Shown piece by piece: positions 22,486 through 31,973 of a stretch of 64,000 nt of DNA (positions are counted from its first letter, which is position 1; each line of letters opens with the position of its first letter). Location of the stretch: NCBI GenBank assembly GCA_016124805.1, contig WGND01000001.1:248001-312000 (forward strand), in the 5' to 3' direction. Below the pieces are notes generated by a model. It was given only the letters and a program-made list of their open reading frames with translations, was not told where the DNA came from and made no database searches. Made by a program: the position numbers and the translations under genes. This stretch comes from Hyphomicrobiales bacterium (GTDB lineage Bacteria > Pseudomonadota > Alphaproteobacteria > Parvibaculales > Parvibaculaceae).

Positions 22486-24179
22486 CAGTCAAGCCAAGCA
22501 TCCTTACACCCAGCGCCGAAACATTTATCGAGCGGCGCGGGAAGCCGGCCTCGCCGCCGCGCTGTATCGCCCATGTTGTCTCTGTTTCCGGTGCCAGCGC
22601 CGTTGCCGTGCTGGAGTGGACAGATGGCGCCAATAGCGAACGCGAGCGTGTGGATATTGGTGGGCTTGTCAAAATCCCCACGCCCAACTCCGATGTTGTG
22701 GGCATTGTATCGGCTGTCAATTCCCCCTTGCCCGGTCGCCCAGGCTCGGATGACGATATGGGGCTGATCGAAATCAATCTGGCCGGCGAAGTGGTGACCG
22801 ACCCCAAGAACGGGCGGCTGACTTTCCGGCGCGGCGTGTCGCATCTCCCCAGCCTTGGTGATCTGGTCATGCTGGCGGATCGCCATGATCTGACACGCGT
22901 CTATAATCAGCCCAATACCGCCACCATTGAAGTGGGACAATTGTTTCAGGATCCTGACGTGCCGGCACGCCTGCTGATGGATGAGCTGCTGTCCAAGCAT
23001 TTCATCGTCGTGGGCACGACAGGCAGCGGCAAGTCATGCGCCCTGACATGCATCCTGCAGCGTGTGCTGGAAGAACATGACCATGCACATATTGTCGTCC
23101 TCGATATTCACAATGAGTATCCGGCCGCTTTCGGTGACAAGGCCGAACAGATCAATCCGTCCAATCTTCATCTGCCGTTCTGGTTGCTGAATTTTCAGGA
23201 ACTTTCGGCGGCTTTCACCGGCAATGACATTCATCACGAGGCCGAGGTTGATATTCTGACCGAGGCGGTGGTGTGGGCCAAGCGCCGTTATTATGAAGCC
23301 TCGACAGGGCGTCATACAACGATCACGCGCCGCATCGGTGAAGGACATGGGTTCTCCGTTGAAACCCCTACACCGTTCCGTCTTTCGGATCTCATTGCCT
23401 ATATTGATGAACAGCTCGGCAAGCTGGAACGCGCCCAGGCCACGCTCCCCTATCGCCGTCTGAAAATCCGTATCGAGAGTCTGGCGAGCGATGCCCGTTA
23501 CAGTTTCATGTTTGGCAATCTCACCATTCAGGACACGATGAGCGATGTGCTGGCGCAGCTTTTCCGCGTTCCCAATGAGGGCCGTCCGATCACGGTGATT
23601 GATCTTTCGACCGTGCCGGCCGAAATTCTCGACGTTGTGGTCTCCGTGATTTCGCGCCTTGCCTTTGACCTTGCTGTCTGGAGCAAGGGCGGCTTGCCGA
23701 TGCTGCTTGTCTGCGAGGAAGCCCATCGCTACGCGCCTGCCGGTTCGGGTGACCGCTTCATGCCGACTCGTCAGGCGCTTTCGCGCATCGCAAAAGAGGG
23801 CCGCAAATATGGTCTCTCGCTTGCGCTTGTGACGCAGCGCCCTTCCGAGCTCGACCCGACAATTCTCTCTCAATGCAGCACCGCTGTCGTGATGCGGCTC
23901 TCAACCGCCCGCGATCAGGATGTGATGCGCAGCAATACCCATGACGGGGCGCTGGATCTCCTCGACTTCCTGCCTTTGCTGGGTGATCGCGAAGCCATCA
24001 TCCTCGGCCAGGGTGTGGCCATGCCCATGCGTATCCGGTTCGATGATATCGGGATCAATGGCAAGGGTGTGCCGAGCACGCGCCATGAAGGCTTCTCGAC
24101 AGCCTGGCGGTCGCCGAATCTTGATCGTGCCGGCCTGGAGTCGATCGTGCAGCGATGGCGTCAGCTTGGACGCATCTGA
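22482..24179 (+). CDS. HerA-like (DUF87/FtsK-fold) ATPase
   Basis: The 565-residue protein has an N-terminal beta-barrel of the HAS type (about 25-150). The RecA-like ATPase core has Walker A GTTGSGKS (about 178-185), VVLDIHNEYPAAF as in HerA, Walker B MLLVCEEAH (about 407-415) and the ALVTQRPSELDPTILSQC segment. Family members are hexameric DNA translocases; archaeal HerA works with NurA nuclease, and bacterial ones can join Sir2 or nucleases in defence. No nuclease is beside this one; it is coupled only to a histidine kinase. It could be a DNA pump under phospho-control or a housekeeping ATPase. The role is unknown. Confidence 0.88.
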   Translation: MTVKPSILTPSAETFIERRGKPASPPRCIAHVVSVSGASAVAVLEWTDGANSERERVDIGGLVKIPTPNSDVVGIVSAVNSPLPGRPGSDDDMGLIEINLAGEVVTDPKNGRLTFRRGVSHLPSLGDLVMLADRHDLTRVYNQPNTATIEVGQLFQDPDVPARLLMDELLSKHFIVVGTTGSGKSCALTCILQRVLEEHDHAHIVVLDIHNEYPAAFGDKAEQINPSNLHLPFWLLNFQELSAAFTGNDIHHEAEVDILTEAVVWAKRRYYEASTGRHTTITRRIGEGHGFSVETPTPFRLSDLIAYIDEQLGKLERAQATLPYRRLKIRIESLASDARYSFMFGNLTIQDTMSDVLAQLFRVPNEGRPITVIDLSTVPAEILDVVVSVISRLAFDLAVWSKGGLPMLLVCEEAHRYAPAGSGDRFMPTRQALSRIAKEGRKYGLSLALVTQRPSELDPTILSQCSTAVVMRLSTARDQDVMRSNTHDGALDLLDFLPLLGDREAIILGQGVAMPMRIRFDDIGINGKGVPSTRHEGFSTAWRSPNLDRAGLESIVQRWRQLGRI

Positions 24180-24201
24180 GACCCGGGCGGCATCTGCGAC
24201 T

Positions 24202-24257
24202 TTGACAGTGTCTTGACAGTGATGTGACGCAAACATAGCGTGACAATTCAATTGTCA
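24202..24257 (+). promoter_or_regulatory. MarR-gene promoter region with palindromic operator
   Basis: Two copies of TTGACAGTG (24202-24210 and 24213-24221) supply -35-like hexamers. A perfect 17-bp palindrome TGACAATTCAATTGTCA (24241-24257, centre C) lies 15 bases before the ATG at 24272, where transcription would start. MarR-type regulators bind dyads of about 16-20 bp, so this is a likely autorepression site. Confidence 0.55.
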
Positions 24258-24271
24258 ACGCATTGGGTGTC

Positions 24272-24841
24272 ATGAGCGCGACTGAAAAAGACAAACCGAT
24301 AAAAACAAAATCGCTTCCGGCGGGCCCCTTGCCGGGCTCGCTTGTCGGCATACCGGCAGCTCATGGCAAGAAGCTGCAACTGCTGATGGGCTTGCTGGAT
24401 GAGGTGAGCCGACTTCATTACAGCCTGTCGGCCGTGGCCGAGCGCATTCATGAAAGCGGGGAGGCCGGATCGGCGCGCCGCGCATTGCTGCGTGCATTGG
24501 TCGAGCTCGGCGCCCACACGGTGCCCGACCTTGCGCGCATGCGCTCGGTGTCGCGCCAGTTCATCCAGATGGAAGTGAACGGACTGCTGGCGGATGGCTT
24601 CGTGGAATATGTCGATAATCCCGCTCATAAGCGGTCCAAATTTGTGCGGATTACGCCGAAGGGGTTTGCGCTTTACAAGGCTTTGCGCCATCGCGAGGAG
24701 CCATTGGGGCAATGGCTTGTGGATACCTTTTCAAAATCCGATCTTCGAACGGCGATGGACTTTCTTGAGCGGTTGCGTCTACGGGCGGATGATTTTGTGC
24801 CCGGCATGCCTGCCGTACCGGCGGAGAGCGAGCCTGACTGA
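24272..24841 (+). CDS. MarR-type winged-helix regulator
   Basis: From ATG 24272 (a TTG at 24263 is also in frame) the protein has 189 residues. A basic tail is followed by helices, then a winged helix: RRALLRALVELGAHTVPDLA, recognition helix SRQFIQMEVNGLLADGFVEY, and wing NPAHKRSKFVRITPKGFAL. The typical MarR D-x-R wing is modified to HKRSKF. A C-terminal helix region would dimerise. The upstream 17-bp palindrome is a probable autoregulatory operator. The downstream gene is a copper chaperone-like protein with its own gap, so co-regulation is only possible. Confidence 0.85.
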   Translation: MSATEKDKPIKTKSLPAGPLPGSLVGIPAAHGKKLQLLMGLLDEVSRLHYSLSAVAERIHESGEAGSARRALLRALVELGAHTVPDLARMRSVSRQFIQMEVNGLLADGFVEYVDNPAHKRSKFVRITPKGFALYKALRHREEPLGQWLVDTFSKSDLRTAMDFLERLRLRADDFVPGMPAVPAESEPD

Positions 24842-24965
24842 CGGCATATTCCATTACCGATCAACAGGAATGCCGCGACCATATGTCGTGATCTCTTCGC
24901 TGCGAAACGCACGACTTTTTGTTAGCCTGCGCTCATGCCAACCCTTTCTTCGACTGGAGACTGCC

Positions 24966-25442
24966 GTGCGCCTGTTTCATCCGATGTTTGCGATCCTTCT
25001 TGTGCTGATGACGGGTGCGCCGCTTTCGCAGGCCGCCGAGACCGGTTCTCCCATTACCTTCAGTGATGTCTGGGCGCGCCCGAGCGCGACAGCAACAGGC
25101 GCTGTCTATCTCACCATGACCAATGAGGGCGAAAGCGATGATGCGCTTGTCAGTGTCGCGTCAGACGTGGCGGCGAAAACCGAAGTTCATGAAATGACCA
25201 TGACGGATATGGTGATGCGCATGCGCAAGGCGGACAGCGTTGCCTTGCCCGCAGGCCAATCGGTTGCCTTTGCGCCGGGTGGCTACCACGTCATGCTGAT
25301 CGGGTTGAAGCATGCTCTTGCGGCAGGGGATGATCTTTCCCTTACGCTCCGCTTTGAAAAGGCTGGCGAGATTGTGCTGACGGTGCCTGTTGAAGACAGA
25401 AGCCCTTCAAAAATGCCGTCCATGGAGCATATGGGGCACTGA
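24966..25442 (+). CDS. PCu(A)C family periplasmic copper chaperone
   Basis: Starting at GTG 24966 (GGAG at 24956-24959), the protein is 158 residues with a signal peptide ending SQAAE. The PCu(A)C domain has WARPSATATGAVYLTMTN, the copper-binding cluster EVHEMTMTDMVMRMR and the partner motif GGYHVMLIGLK, plus a Met/His-rich C-terminus (MPSMEHMGH) that may bind further copper. These proteins deliver Cu(I) to the CuA site of cytochrome oxidase. No oxidase or Sco gene lies nearby. An ATG six codons further on would cut into the signal peptide. Confidence 0.9.
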   Translation: MRLFHPMFAILLVLMTGAPLSQAAETGSPITFSDVWARPSATATGAVYLTMTNEGESDDALVSVASDVAAKTEVHEMTMTDMVMRMRKADSVALPAGQSVAFAPGGYHVMLIGLKHALAAGDDLSLTLRFEKAGEIVLTVPVEDRSPSKMPSMEHMGH

Positions 25443-25780
25443 TCGGGTGCTTTATATTTGCGCCATCAGGTCCTTTTGCAGCTGCACAAATTTGTCCGCA
25501 TACCGACAAGTTGAGAATTGCATCATATCGCAGACAAAACTGCTTTTGTGATGTCGAAAGTCATTGTGCGCTGCAGTATATTAAAAATATTTAATCGAAA
25601 GATGTCACAGCAGGTCGAAAAAACACGCCTAATAAGGGACTTAGGGGCGACTCTGACCTGACTGCATGTTTGCGCTGTGTCAGCAATTTGTTATCATGAC
25701 CTACGAATTGGCGGGGAAACCGGCTGCGGATAAAAATGTAAGACCGCTAGCCCCATAAGAATCCAGTGGAGGGAAAATAT
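25443..25780. other. Intergenic region before the DUF1329 gene
   Basis: This 338-base gap holds no supported gene. It is AT-richer than the surroundings, especially around 25575-25600, and must contain the DUF1329 promoter. The strong ribosome site GGAGGG is at 25768-25773. I saw no clear operator. Confidence 0.5.
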
Positions 25781-27142
25781 ATGAAAAGGACGACCATGTT
25801 GGTCTCCGCACTCGTGTTCGGCGCGCTCAGCACGAGTGCTCTGGCTCAGGTGCCGGATAGCCAGGTCAACCGCCTTGGTGCGGATTTGACACCGTTGGGC
25901 GGCGAGAAAGCCGGCGATGGCGGTGATATTCCTGCGTGGACAGGTGGTCTTGCCACTGTGCCCGCCGGTATCACTTACACGCCAGGCGGACGTCTTCCCA
26001 ATCCGTTTGCAAGCGATCCGATCAAAGTGACGGTCACGGGCTCGAATGCGGCCCAGTATGCCGATAACCTGACTGAAGGTTACAAGGCGATGCTGAAGGC
26101 CTATCCGGATTACAAGATGAACGTGTATCAGACACGCCGCACCTGTGCGCTGCCTGACCGCGTTTATGCCGCGACAAAGAACAACGCCAAGGTCGCTGAG
26201 CTGATCAGTGGCGGTTCGGGCGTTGGCAAGGGCATCATGGGTGCTCCTTTCCCGATCGCGAACAATGCACTTGAAATGATCTGGAACCACACACTGCGTT
26301 ATCGTGGCTTCAAGCTGACACGTCAGTTTGCTGCTGCTCCCGTGACGCGCGGTGGTGACTACACGCTGCAGATCGTGCAGGACGAAGCCATCCTGACGTG
26401 GTCGGATCCTTCCAAGAAAGCCGCGGAAGAGCTGAACAACATCTCGATCTATTACATTGCCAACACGATTGCTCCTGCCCGTGCTGCCGGTTCCGTGATC
26501 CTTGTTCACGAAGCCCTGAACGCAACACTGAATGGCGGCCGTCAGGCCTGGCAGTACAGCCCCGGTACGCGTCGCGTGCGTCGTGCGCCTAACATTGCTT
26601 ACGACAATCCCGGTACGAACACGGACGGTCTGTCGACCTCTGACTCCTTCGACGGCTATAATGGCGCGCCGGATCGTTATGACTGGACCGTTCTTGGCAA
26701 AGCCAAGCGTTTCATCGCCATGAACGACTATGACGCTGAAGCAACGCCTTACAAGGACTTCATTCAGCCGGGCCATCTCAACCAGGACAAGATTCGTTAC
26801 GAACTGCGTCGTGTTTGGGAAATCGAAGCCAAGCTGAAGCCCAGCACACGTCACGTCTATTCACGTCGCGTTTTCCACAATGACGAGGATAGCTGGCAGG
26901 TTCAGGCGACCGAACTCTATGACGGTCGTGGCCAGCTGTGGCGTACGCAGGAAATCCAGGGCATCCAGCGCTATAACGTGCCGCAGTGCGGTTCGGGTGC
27001 GGAAGTCGTGTATGACCTTCAGGCCGGTCGTTATCTGGCTCTGACCATGCAGAATGAAGAGCCGGCGGTTAACTATTTCGCCGACGAGCTCGACGTCAAC
27101 CGCTATACACCGAACGCCATTCGTCAGCTTGGCGTTCGCTAA
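25781..27142 (+). CDS. DUF1329 family periplasmic protein
   Basis: The 453-residue protein has a signal peptide (MKRTTMLVSALVFGALSTSA, cleavage near LAQ) and the DUF1329 hallmarks LGADLTPLGGEKAGD and IPAWTGGL near the N-terminus. The body contains W-N-H-x-x-R-Y-R-G (about 168-176), RRVRRAPNIAYDNPG and the DW...KAKRFIAMNDYD region. The fold is expected to resemble LolB/LppX-type lipid-binding half-barrels. Family members are usually paired with DUF1302 proteins; here the only DUF1302 gene is 16 kb away on the island. GGAGGG 7 bases upstream fixes the ATG; a GTG at 25766 would lie inside that site. Codon use looks like that of a well-expressed gene. Confidence 0.9.
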   Translation: MKRTTMLVSALVFGALSTSALAQVPDSQVNRLGADLTPLGGEKAGDGGDIPAWTGGLATVPAGITYTPGGRLPNPFASDPIKVTVTGSNAAQYADNLTEGYKAMLKAYPDYKMNVYQTRRTCALPDRVYAATKNNAKVAELISGGSGVGKGIMGAPFPIANNALEMIWNHTLRYRGFKLTRQFAAAPVTRGGDYTLQIVQDEAILTWSDPSKKAAEELNNISIYYIANTIAPARAAGSVILVHEALNATLNGGRQAWQYSPGTRRVRRAPNIAYDNPGTNTDGLSTSDSFDGYNGAPDRYDWTVLGKAKRFIAMNDYDAEATPYKDFIQPGHLNQDKIRYELRRVWEIEAKLKPSTRHVYSRRVFHNDEDSWQVQATELYDGRGQLWRTQEIQGIQRYNVPQCGSGAEVVYDLQAGRYLALTMQNEEPAVNYFADELDVNRYTPNAIRQLGVR

Positions 27143-27162
27143 AAAAGCGAATAAAGTAAGCG

Positions 27163-27200
27163 GGCCGGATCTTGGGCAACCAAGGTCCGGCCTTCTTCTT
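27163..27200 (+). terminator. Rho-independent terminator after DUF1329
   Basis: A 13-bp stem with one G-U pair (27163-27175 with 27180-27192) and a GCAA tetraloop is followed by TTCTTCTT. It lies 20 bases after the stop. Confidence 0.85.
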
Positions 27201-27357
27201 GCCAGCTTGCCGGTGGTGCCCGTTGGTGAGAAGCGTGCTAAACAATTGAGATAACTGCGCCAAATAGCGTAGAAAACAATAAGTCGTTGCCGCATTGGTC
27301 TGGGTAAACCGGCAAAACGACATTCAAATGCCCGGGTTGAGGAGCAAAAGTAAAATC

Positions 27358-28446
27358 ATGTTGCAGACCTTTCGTCGCGGCGTTGCAGACCGCATGACCT
27401 TCAAAACGGCCTCGATGATCGGCGCTTGTGTCGCAGTCTTGCTTCTTGCCGGACTTGTTTCACCCCAGGCGCGCGCGGAGGCCTTGACGGGCGCCTCGAC
27501 AACCGAGGGCGTTGTCTATGCCGTGCCGTCGGCGCTAGCCTCCAAGTCACTTCTGCTCGACAGCGCCCATGCGGGTGATCGCGTGGTGGCGGTGGGCGAG
27601 TTTGGCCACATTGTCTATTCCGATGACCAGGGCAAGACCTGGGTGCAGGCGGCCAAGGTGCCGACCCAGGCAACGCTCACCAGCGTCTTTTTTGTTGATG
27701 ACAAGCTCGGCTATGCCGGCGGCCATGACACAACAATTCTGCGTACGGAAGATGGCGGTTCCAACTGGACCCTTGCCTATCATGACCCGGAAGCTGAAAC
27801 GCCGATCATGAGTGTCTGGTTTGAAAATGCCAATCATGGTTTTGCCATGGGTGCTTTTTCCTTTGTCGTTGAAACCAATGATGGCGGCAAGACATGGGAG
27901 CAGCGTCCGCTGACCGAAGGTGATGAAGATGACTTCCATCTGAACAAGGTTTTCGCGGACAATGATGGCGACATCTTTGTTGCCGCCGAATTCGGCGTTG
28001 TCTATCACTCCAATGATCATGGCGCGACGTTTGAAAAACTCCAGACACCCTATGAAGGCTCGTTCTGGAATGGTCGCGGCCTTGCTGATGGCTCGGTGAT
28101 GATTTTCGGTATGCGCGGCAATGTGTTCCGTTCGGCGGACAAGGGCCAGACATGGGTCAAGGGTGATACGGGCGCGGAACAATCTGTCAGCGGCGTCACG
28201 CAGCTGACCAATGGCACGATCGTCATTACCGGTCTTCAGGGCTATCTGGGGTTCAGTACGGATGACGGGAAGACATTCACGCCCATCACCATTGCCGACC
28301 GCCTGAACTATGCCTCGGTCATTCAGGTTGGCGATGACTCGATTGCTGTTTTCGGCGAGCCCGGCGTCCATGTCGTGCCCGCCACGGCAGAAGGTGCGCA
28401 GGATGCCATCGGCTCCAAGATTGGTGCGACCGCTTCCGGCAGCTAA
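27358..28446 (+). CDS. YCF48-like beta-propeller protein, exported
   Basis: I use ATG 27358, giving 362 residues with a signal-anchor (about 19-38, ending QARAEA). The domain has repeated BNR/YCF48-type blades: DDQGKTWVQAA, EDGGSNWTLAY, NDGGKTWEQRPL, NDHGATFEKLQ, DKGQTWVKGD and DDGKTFTPI. YCF48/HCF136 relatives outside photosynthetic organisms lie beside DUF1329/DUF1302 and RND exporter genes and are thought to help assemble envelope complexes. It follows DUF1329 after a terminator and a 215-base gap, so it is probably a separate transcript. Starts at 27328 or 27394 cannot be excluded. No RND gene is nearby. Confidence 0.82.
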   Translation: MLQTFRRGVADRMTFKTASMIGACVAVLLLAGLVSPQARAEALTGASTTEGVVYAVPSALASKSLLLDSAHAGDRVVAVGEFGHIVYSDDQGKTWVQAAKVPTQATLTSVFFVDDKLGYAGGHDTTILRTEDGGSNWTLAYHDPEAETPIMSVWFENANHGFAMGAFSFVVETNDGGKTWEQRPLTEGDEDDFHLNKVFADNDGDIFVAAEFGVVYHSNDHGATFEKLQTPYEGSFWNGRGLADGSVMIFGMRGNVFRSADKGQTWVKGDTGAEQSVSGVTQLTNGTIVITGLQGYLGFSTDDGKTFTPITIADRLNYASVIQVGDDSIAVFGEPGVHVVPATAEGAQDAIGSKIGATASGS

Positions 28447-28471
28447 AAAACGAACTATTCAGTGACGACAA

Positions 28472-28499
28472 AACCCCGATGCGCTGCATCGGGGTTTTT
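28472..28499 (+). terminator. Rho-independent terminator after the YCF48-like gene
   Basis: AACCCCGATGC (28472-28482) pairs with GCATCGGGGTT (28486-28496) around a GCT loop, followed by a T run. It lies 25 bases past the stop. Confidence 0.9.
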
Positions 28500-28564
28500 C
28501 TTTGCTGCATCTCGGCATCATGAGCGGATAGACTGCGGCGCATAAAATCAACAGGGAGAGACTT

Positions 28565-29341
28565 ATGGGACGCGTTGACGGAAAAATGGCCTTTATTACG
28601 GGTGGGGCACAGGGACTGGGCAGCGCCACCGCCATGATGATGGCGCGCGAGGGCGCCAAGGTGACGGTGGCCGACATCAATGGCAAGGGTGCCGAGGATG
28701 TCGCCAATCAGATCAATGCGCGTCATCCCGGCAGCGCCTTTGCGGTGATGCTGGATGTCACGAATGAGGACCAGTGGAAGCAGGCGCTGGCCGCAGCCAA
28801 TGACGCGATGGGGGGCATCAATGTGCTCTTCAACAATGCCGGCATTGGTGGCGGTACTACGGTTGAGGATACGGACTTCGAAACCTTCAAGCGGGTTCAG
28901 GCGGTGGACGTCGATTCTGTTTTTCTCGGCTGCAAATATGCCATCCCCTATATGGTACCCCATGCGCCGGGCTCCATTATCAACACCTCGTCGATTGCCG
29001 GCCTGATCGCCGGCCACAATATGGCTGCCTATAATGCGGCCAAGGCGGGTGTCTGGCTGTTGTCGAAATCTGTCGCCCTTCATTGCGCCAAGCGCGGCTA
29101 CCGTATCCGCTCCAATTCCATTCATCCGACTTTCATCGATACGCCCATCCTTGACGGCATGATGGCGCGTGGCGGGATTTCACGTGATGACCTGAAGGCG
29201 AAGCTCGCCCGTCAGGTGCCGCTCGGCGTGGTGGGTGATCCTGATGACGTGGCCTATGCGGTTCTCTATCTGGCGTCGGATGAGTCCAAATTCATCACGG
29301 GTTCGGAAATCAAGATTGATGGCGGCATTAGCGCGATGTAA
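28565..29341 (+). CDS. Short-chain dehydrogenase/reductase, hydroxysteroid-dehydrogenase-like
   Basis: The 258-residue enzyme has cofactor motif TGGAQGLG (about 12-19), Asp in VADIN favouring NAD, NNAG (about 89-92), catalytic Ser in NTSSIAG and Y-x-x-x-K in YNAAKAG. The segment YRIRSNSIHPTFIDTPIL resembles bacterial 3-beta/17-beta-hydroxysteroid dehydrogenases (IRVNSIHPxxIxTPM) more than fatty-acid FabG. It therefore probably oxidises a secondary alcohol on a bulky hydrophobic substrate. It follows the DUF1329/YCF48 genes but behind a terminator, so a functional link is suggestive only. Confidence 0.88.
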   Translation: MGRVDGKMAFITGGAQGLGSATAMMMAREGAKVTVADINGKGAEDVANQINARHPGSAFAVMLDVTNEDQWKQALAAANDAMGGINVLFNNAGIGGGTTVEDTDFETFKRVQAVDVDSVFLGCKYAIPYMVPHAPGSIINTSSIAGLIAGHNMAAYNAAKAGVWLLSKSVALHCAKRGYRIRSNSIHPTFIDTPILDGMMARGGISRDDLKAKLARQVPLGVVGDPDDVAYAVLYLASDESKFITGSEIKIDGGISAM

Positions 29342-29410
29342 TCCCGTTTTCAGGACAGGGCCTGTCTTGTCTCTTGCAAGGCAGGCCGGTCCACCCCAGA
29401 TTATTCAGTC

Positions 29411-30183
<773 letters not shown>

Positions 30184-30387
30184 ATGCCGGGCTGAAGCAG
30201 GGCTTCAGTCCAGAAAGCGTTATTAGGCGGCGCCCTGCCGGGTGTCAAGTGAGGCGATGGGGCCTCATCTGCGGCCTCTTCCACAGAGTGTGCTTGAACC
30301 GACGCGCGGGCGCGTTTACATCTTTATGTGGAAAAGAAACGAGCCGAGACCATCTCGGCCCCACCCCACGCGCCAAGCCGAGGGCCC

Positions 30388-30681
30388 ATGCAATCCGTTC
30401 TCATACTCATCACGCAGGTCATCCAGCTCTATGTCTGGGTCATCATCATCCAGGCTGTCCTGAGCTGGCTCATCGCCTTTGGCGTGGTCAACACGCGCAA
30501 CCGTTTCGTCTATACGGTGGCTGACGTGCTCTACCGTCTGACCGAGCCTGCGCTGCGGCCCATCCGCCGCGTGCTGCCAGATCTGGGTGGTATCGATATT
30601 TCGCCCATCGTTCTTATTCTGGGCCTCTATTTCCTGCAAAACCTGATCTGGGAAATTTACGGCTCTGTCATGGCCGGCTGA
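30388..30681 (+). CDS. YggT family membrane protein
   Basis: The protein is 97 residues from ATG 30388, with two membrane helices (about 3-27 and 70-92) around the conserved loop LYRLTEPALRPIRRVLPDLGGIDISPIV, which is the YggT/CcmB3 signature. Its role is unclear; relatives affect osmotic tolerance and, in plastids, cytochrome b6f haem attachment. It is followed after 5 bases by a DUF167 gene and then folD, a common arrangement. The open frame upstream to 30328 lacks conservation. Confidence 0.9.
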   Translation: MQSVLILITQVIQLYVWVIIIQAVLSWLIAFGVVNTRNRFVYTVADVLYRLTEPALRPIRRVLPDLGGIDISPIVLILGLYFLQNLIWEIYGSVMAG

Positions 30682-30686
30682 CCGGG

Positions 30687-31067
30687 ATGACTGAAGGGCA
30701 TGATCATGCGGAGATGCCCTTTCGTGTTCAGCGTGGCGCCTTGATGGTTGACCTGCGTGTGACGCCGAATGGCGGCAGTGACCGTGTGGAGGGGCTGTCG
30801 TCGGACGCCTCGGGGCGATTCTTTCTGCGGGCGCGGGTGTCGGCCAGTCCTGAAAAAGGCAAGGCCAATGCAGCTGTTCTCAAGTTGCTTGCCAGAAGCT
30901 GGGGGCTCGCCCGTTCGCGGCTCGAACTGGTGGCGGGCGAGACGGATCGAAACAAGGTTGTTTGCATCAGTGGGGATGTGGCCGAGCTGTTGCCGCAATT
31001 GCAGCGCTGGTTGACCCGCCACATGAATTCCATTCAAGACAGCAGCAAGGCAGAGATAGGACGATGA
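30687..31067 (+). CDS. DUF167 (YggU) family protein
   Basis: The 126-residue protein has the DUF167 core [18 protein letters not shown] (about 19-36), the [19 protein letters not shown] helix and [16 protein letters not shown], all typical of YggU. A C-terminal extension of about 30 residues is beyond the family core. The function is unknown. It sits between yggT and folD, and its stop overlaps the folD ATG (ATGA), so it is probably co-translated with folD. Confidence 0.9.
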   Translation: MTEGHDHAEMPFRVQRGALMVDLRVTPNGGSDRVEGLSSDASGRFFLRARVSASPEKGKANAAVLKLLARSWGLARSRLELVAGETDRNKVVCISGDVAELLPQLQRWLTRHMNSIQDSSKAEIGR

Positions 31068-31963
31068 GCGCGGTTCTGATTGACGGGAAAATTCTTGCAA
31101 TGGCACTCAAGGCGCGTGTGCGTGATGAGATCAGCCGCCTCAAATCCGAATTTGATCTGACGCCAGGTCTTGGCGTCGTGCTGGTGGGTCACGATCCGGC
31201 AAGTGAAATCTATGTCCGCAACAAGGGTATTGCCTCTGTGGAAGCGGGCATGAATTCCTTCGAATACAAACTACCGGCAACGGCCACCCAGGACGAGGTG
31301 CTGGCACAGGTGCGCCAGCTGAATGAGGATACCAATGTGCATGGCTTTCTTGTGCAGTTTCCGGTGCCCGATCAAATCAGCCAGCAGGCGGTGATTGACG
31401 CGATTTCACCCGAAAAGGATGCCGATGGCCTGCATCCGCTGAATGCCGGGCGGCTTGCCAGTGGTTTGCCCGCCATGGTACCGGCAACGCCGATGGGCTG
31501 CCTCATCATGGCAAAGCATGCGCTGGGTGGGGATCTTTCCGGCAAGCATGCAGTGATCATCGGACGCTCCAATCTGGTCGGCAAGCCGATTGCGCAATTG
31601 CTGCTGGCTGAAAACTGCACGGTAACGATCTGCCATTCACGCTCGCATGATCTGCCAGCCCTTTGCCGGGAGGCCGATATTCTGGTTGCGGCTGTCGGGC
31701 GTCCTGAAATGGTGCGGGGTGACTGGGTGAAACCGGGCGCTGTCGTGATTGATGTCGGTATCAATCGCATTCCCGCACCTGAGCGCGGCGAGGGCAAGAC
31801 GCGCCTGGTCGGCGATGTGGCCTTTGCCGAAGCTGCCGAGATTGCCTCTGCCATTACGCCTGTGCCGGGCGGTGTGGGGCTCATGACTGTTGCCTGCCTC
31901 ATGCGCAATGCAGTGGTGGCCGCCGCGCGACAATCCGGCGTCAGCCTGTCATCTGATTTTTGA
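31064..31963 (+). CDS. folD: Bifunctional methylenetetrahydrofolate dehydrogenase/cyclohydrolase
   Basis: The 299-residue enzyme interconverts 5,10-methylene-, methenyl- and 10-formyl-THF using NADP. The first signature is [15 protein letters not shown] with Tyr and the catalytic Lys; QFPVPDQI and [17 protein letters not shown] follow. The second signature is [18 protein letters not shown] in the Rossmann domain, with [18 protein letters not shown] at the end. ATG 31064 overlaps the DUF167 stop. Length and motifs are normal. Confidence 0.97.
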   Translation: MSAVLIDGKILAMALKARVRDEISRLKSEFDLTPGLGVVLVGHDPASEIYVRNKGIASVEAGMNSFEYKLPATATQDEVLAQVRQLNEDTNVHGFLVQFPVPDQISQQAVIDAISPEKDADGLHPLNAGRLASGLPAMVPATPMGCLIMAKHALGGDLSGKHAVIIGRSNLVGKPIAQLLLAENCTVTICHSRSHDLPALCREADILVAAVGRPEMVRGDWVKPGAVVIDVGINRIPAPERGEGKTRLVGDVAFAEAAEIASAITPVPGGVGLMTVACLMRNAVVAAARQSGVSLSSDF

Positions 31964-31973
31964 GGACTGCGCG

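Noticed and set aside
23034-23873. Minus-strand frame opposite the HerA-like ATPase
   Set aside because: It is a shadow of a gene with intact Walker motifs, with no ribosome site or family match.
22482-24179. HerA-like gene as part of a known anti-phage defence system
   Set aside because: The expected Sir2, DUF4297 or NurA-type nuclease partner is not adjacent. I keep only the weaker kinase-coupling observation.
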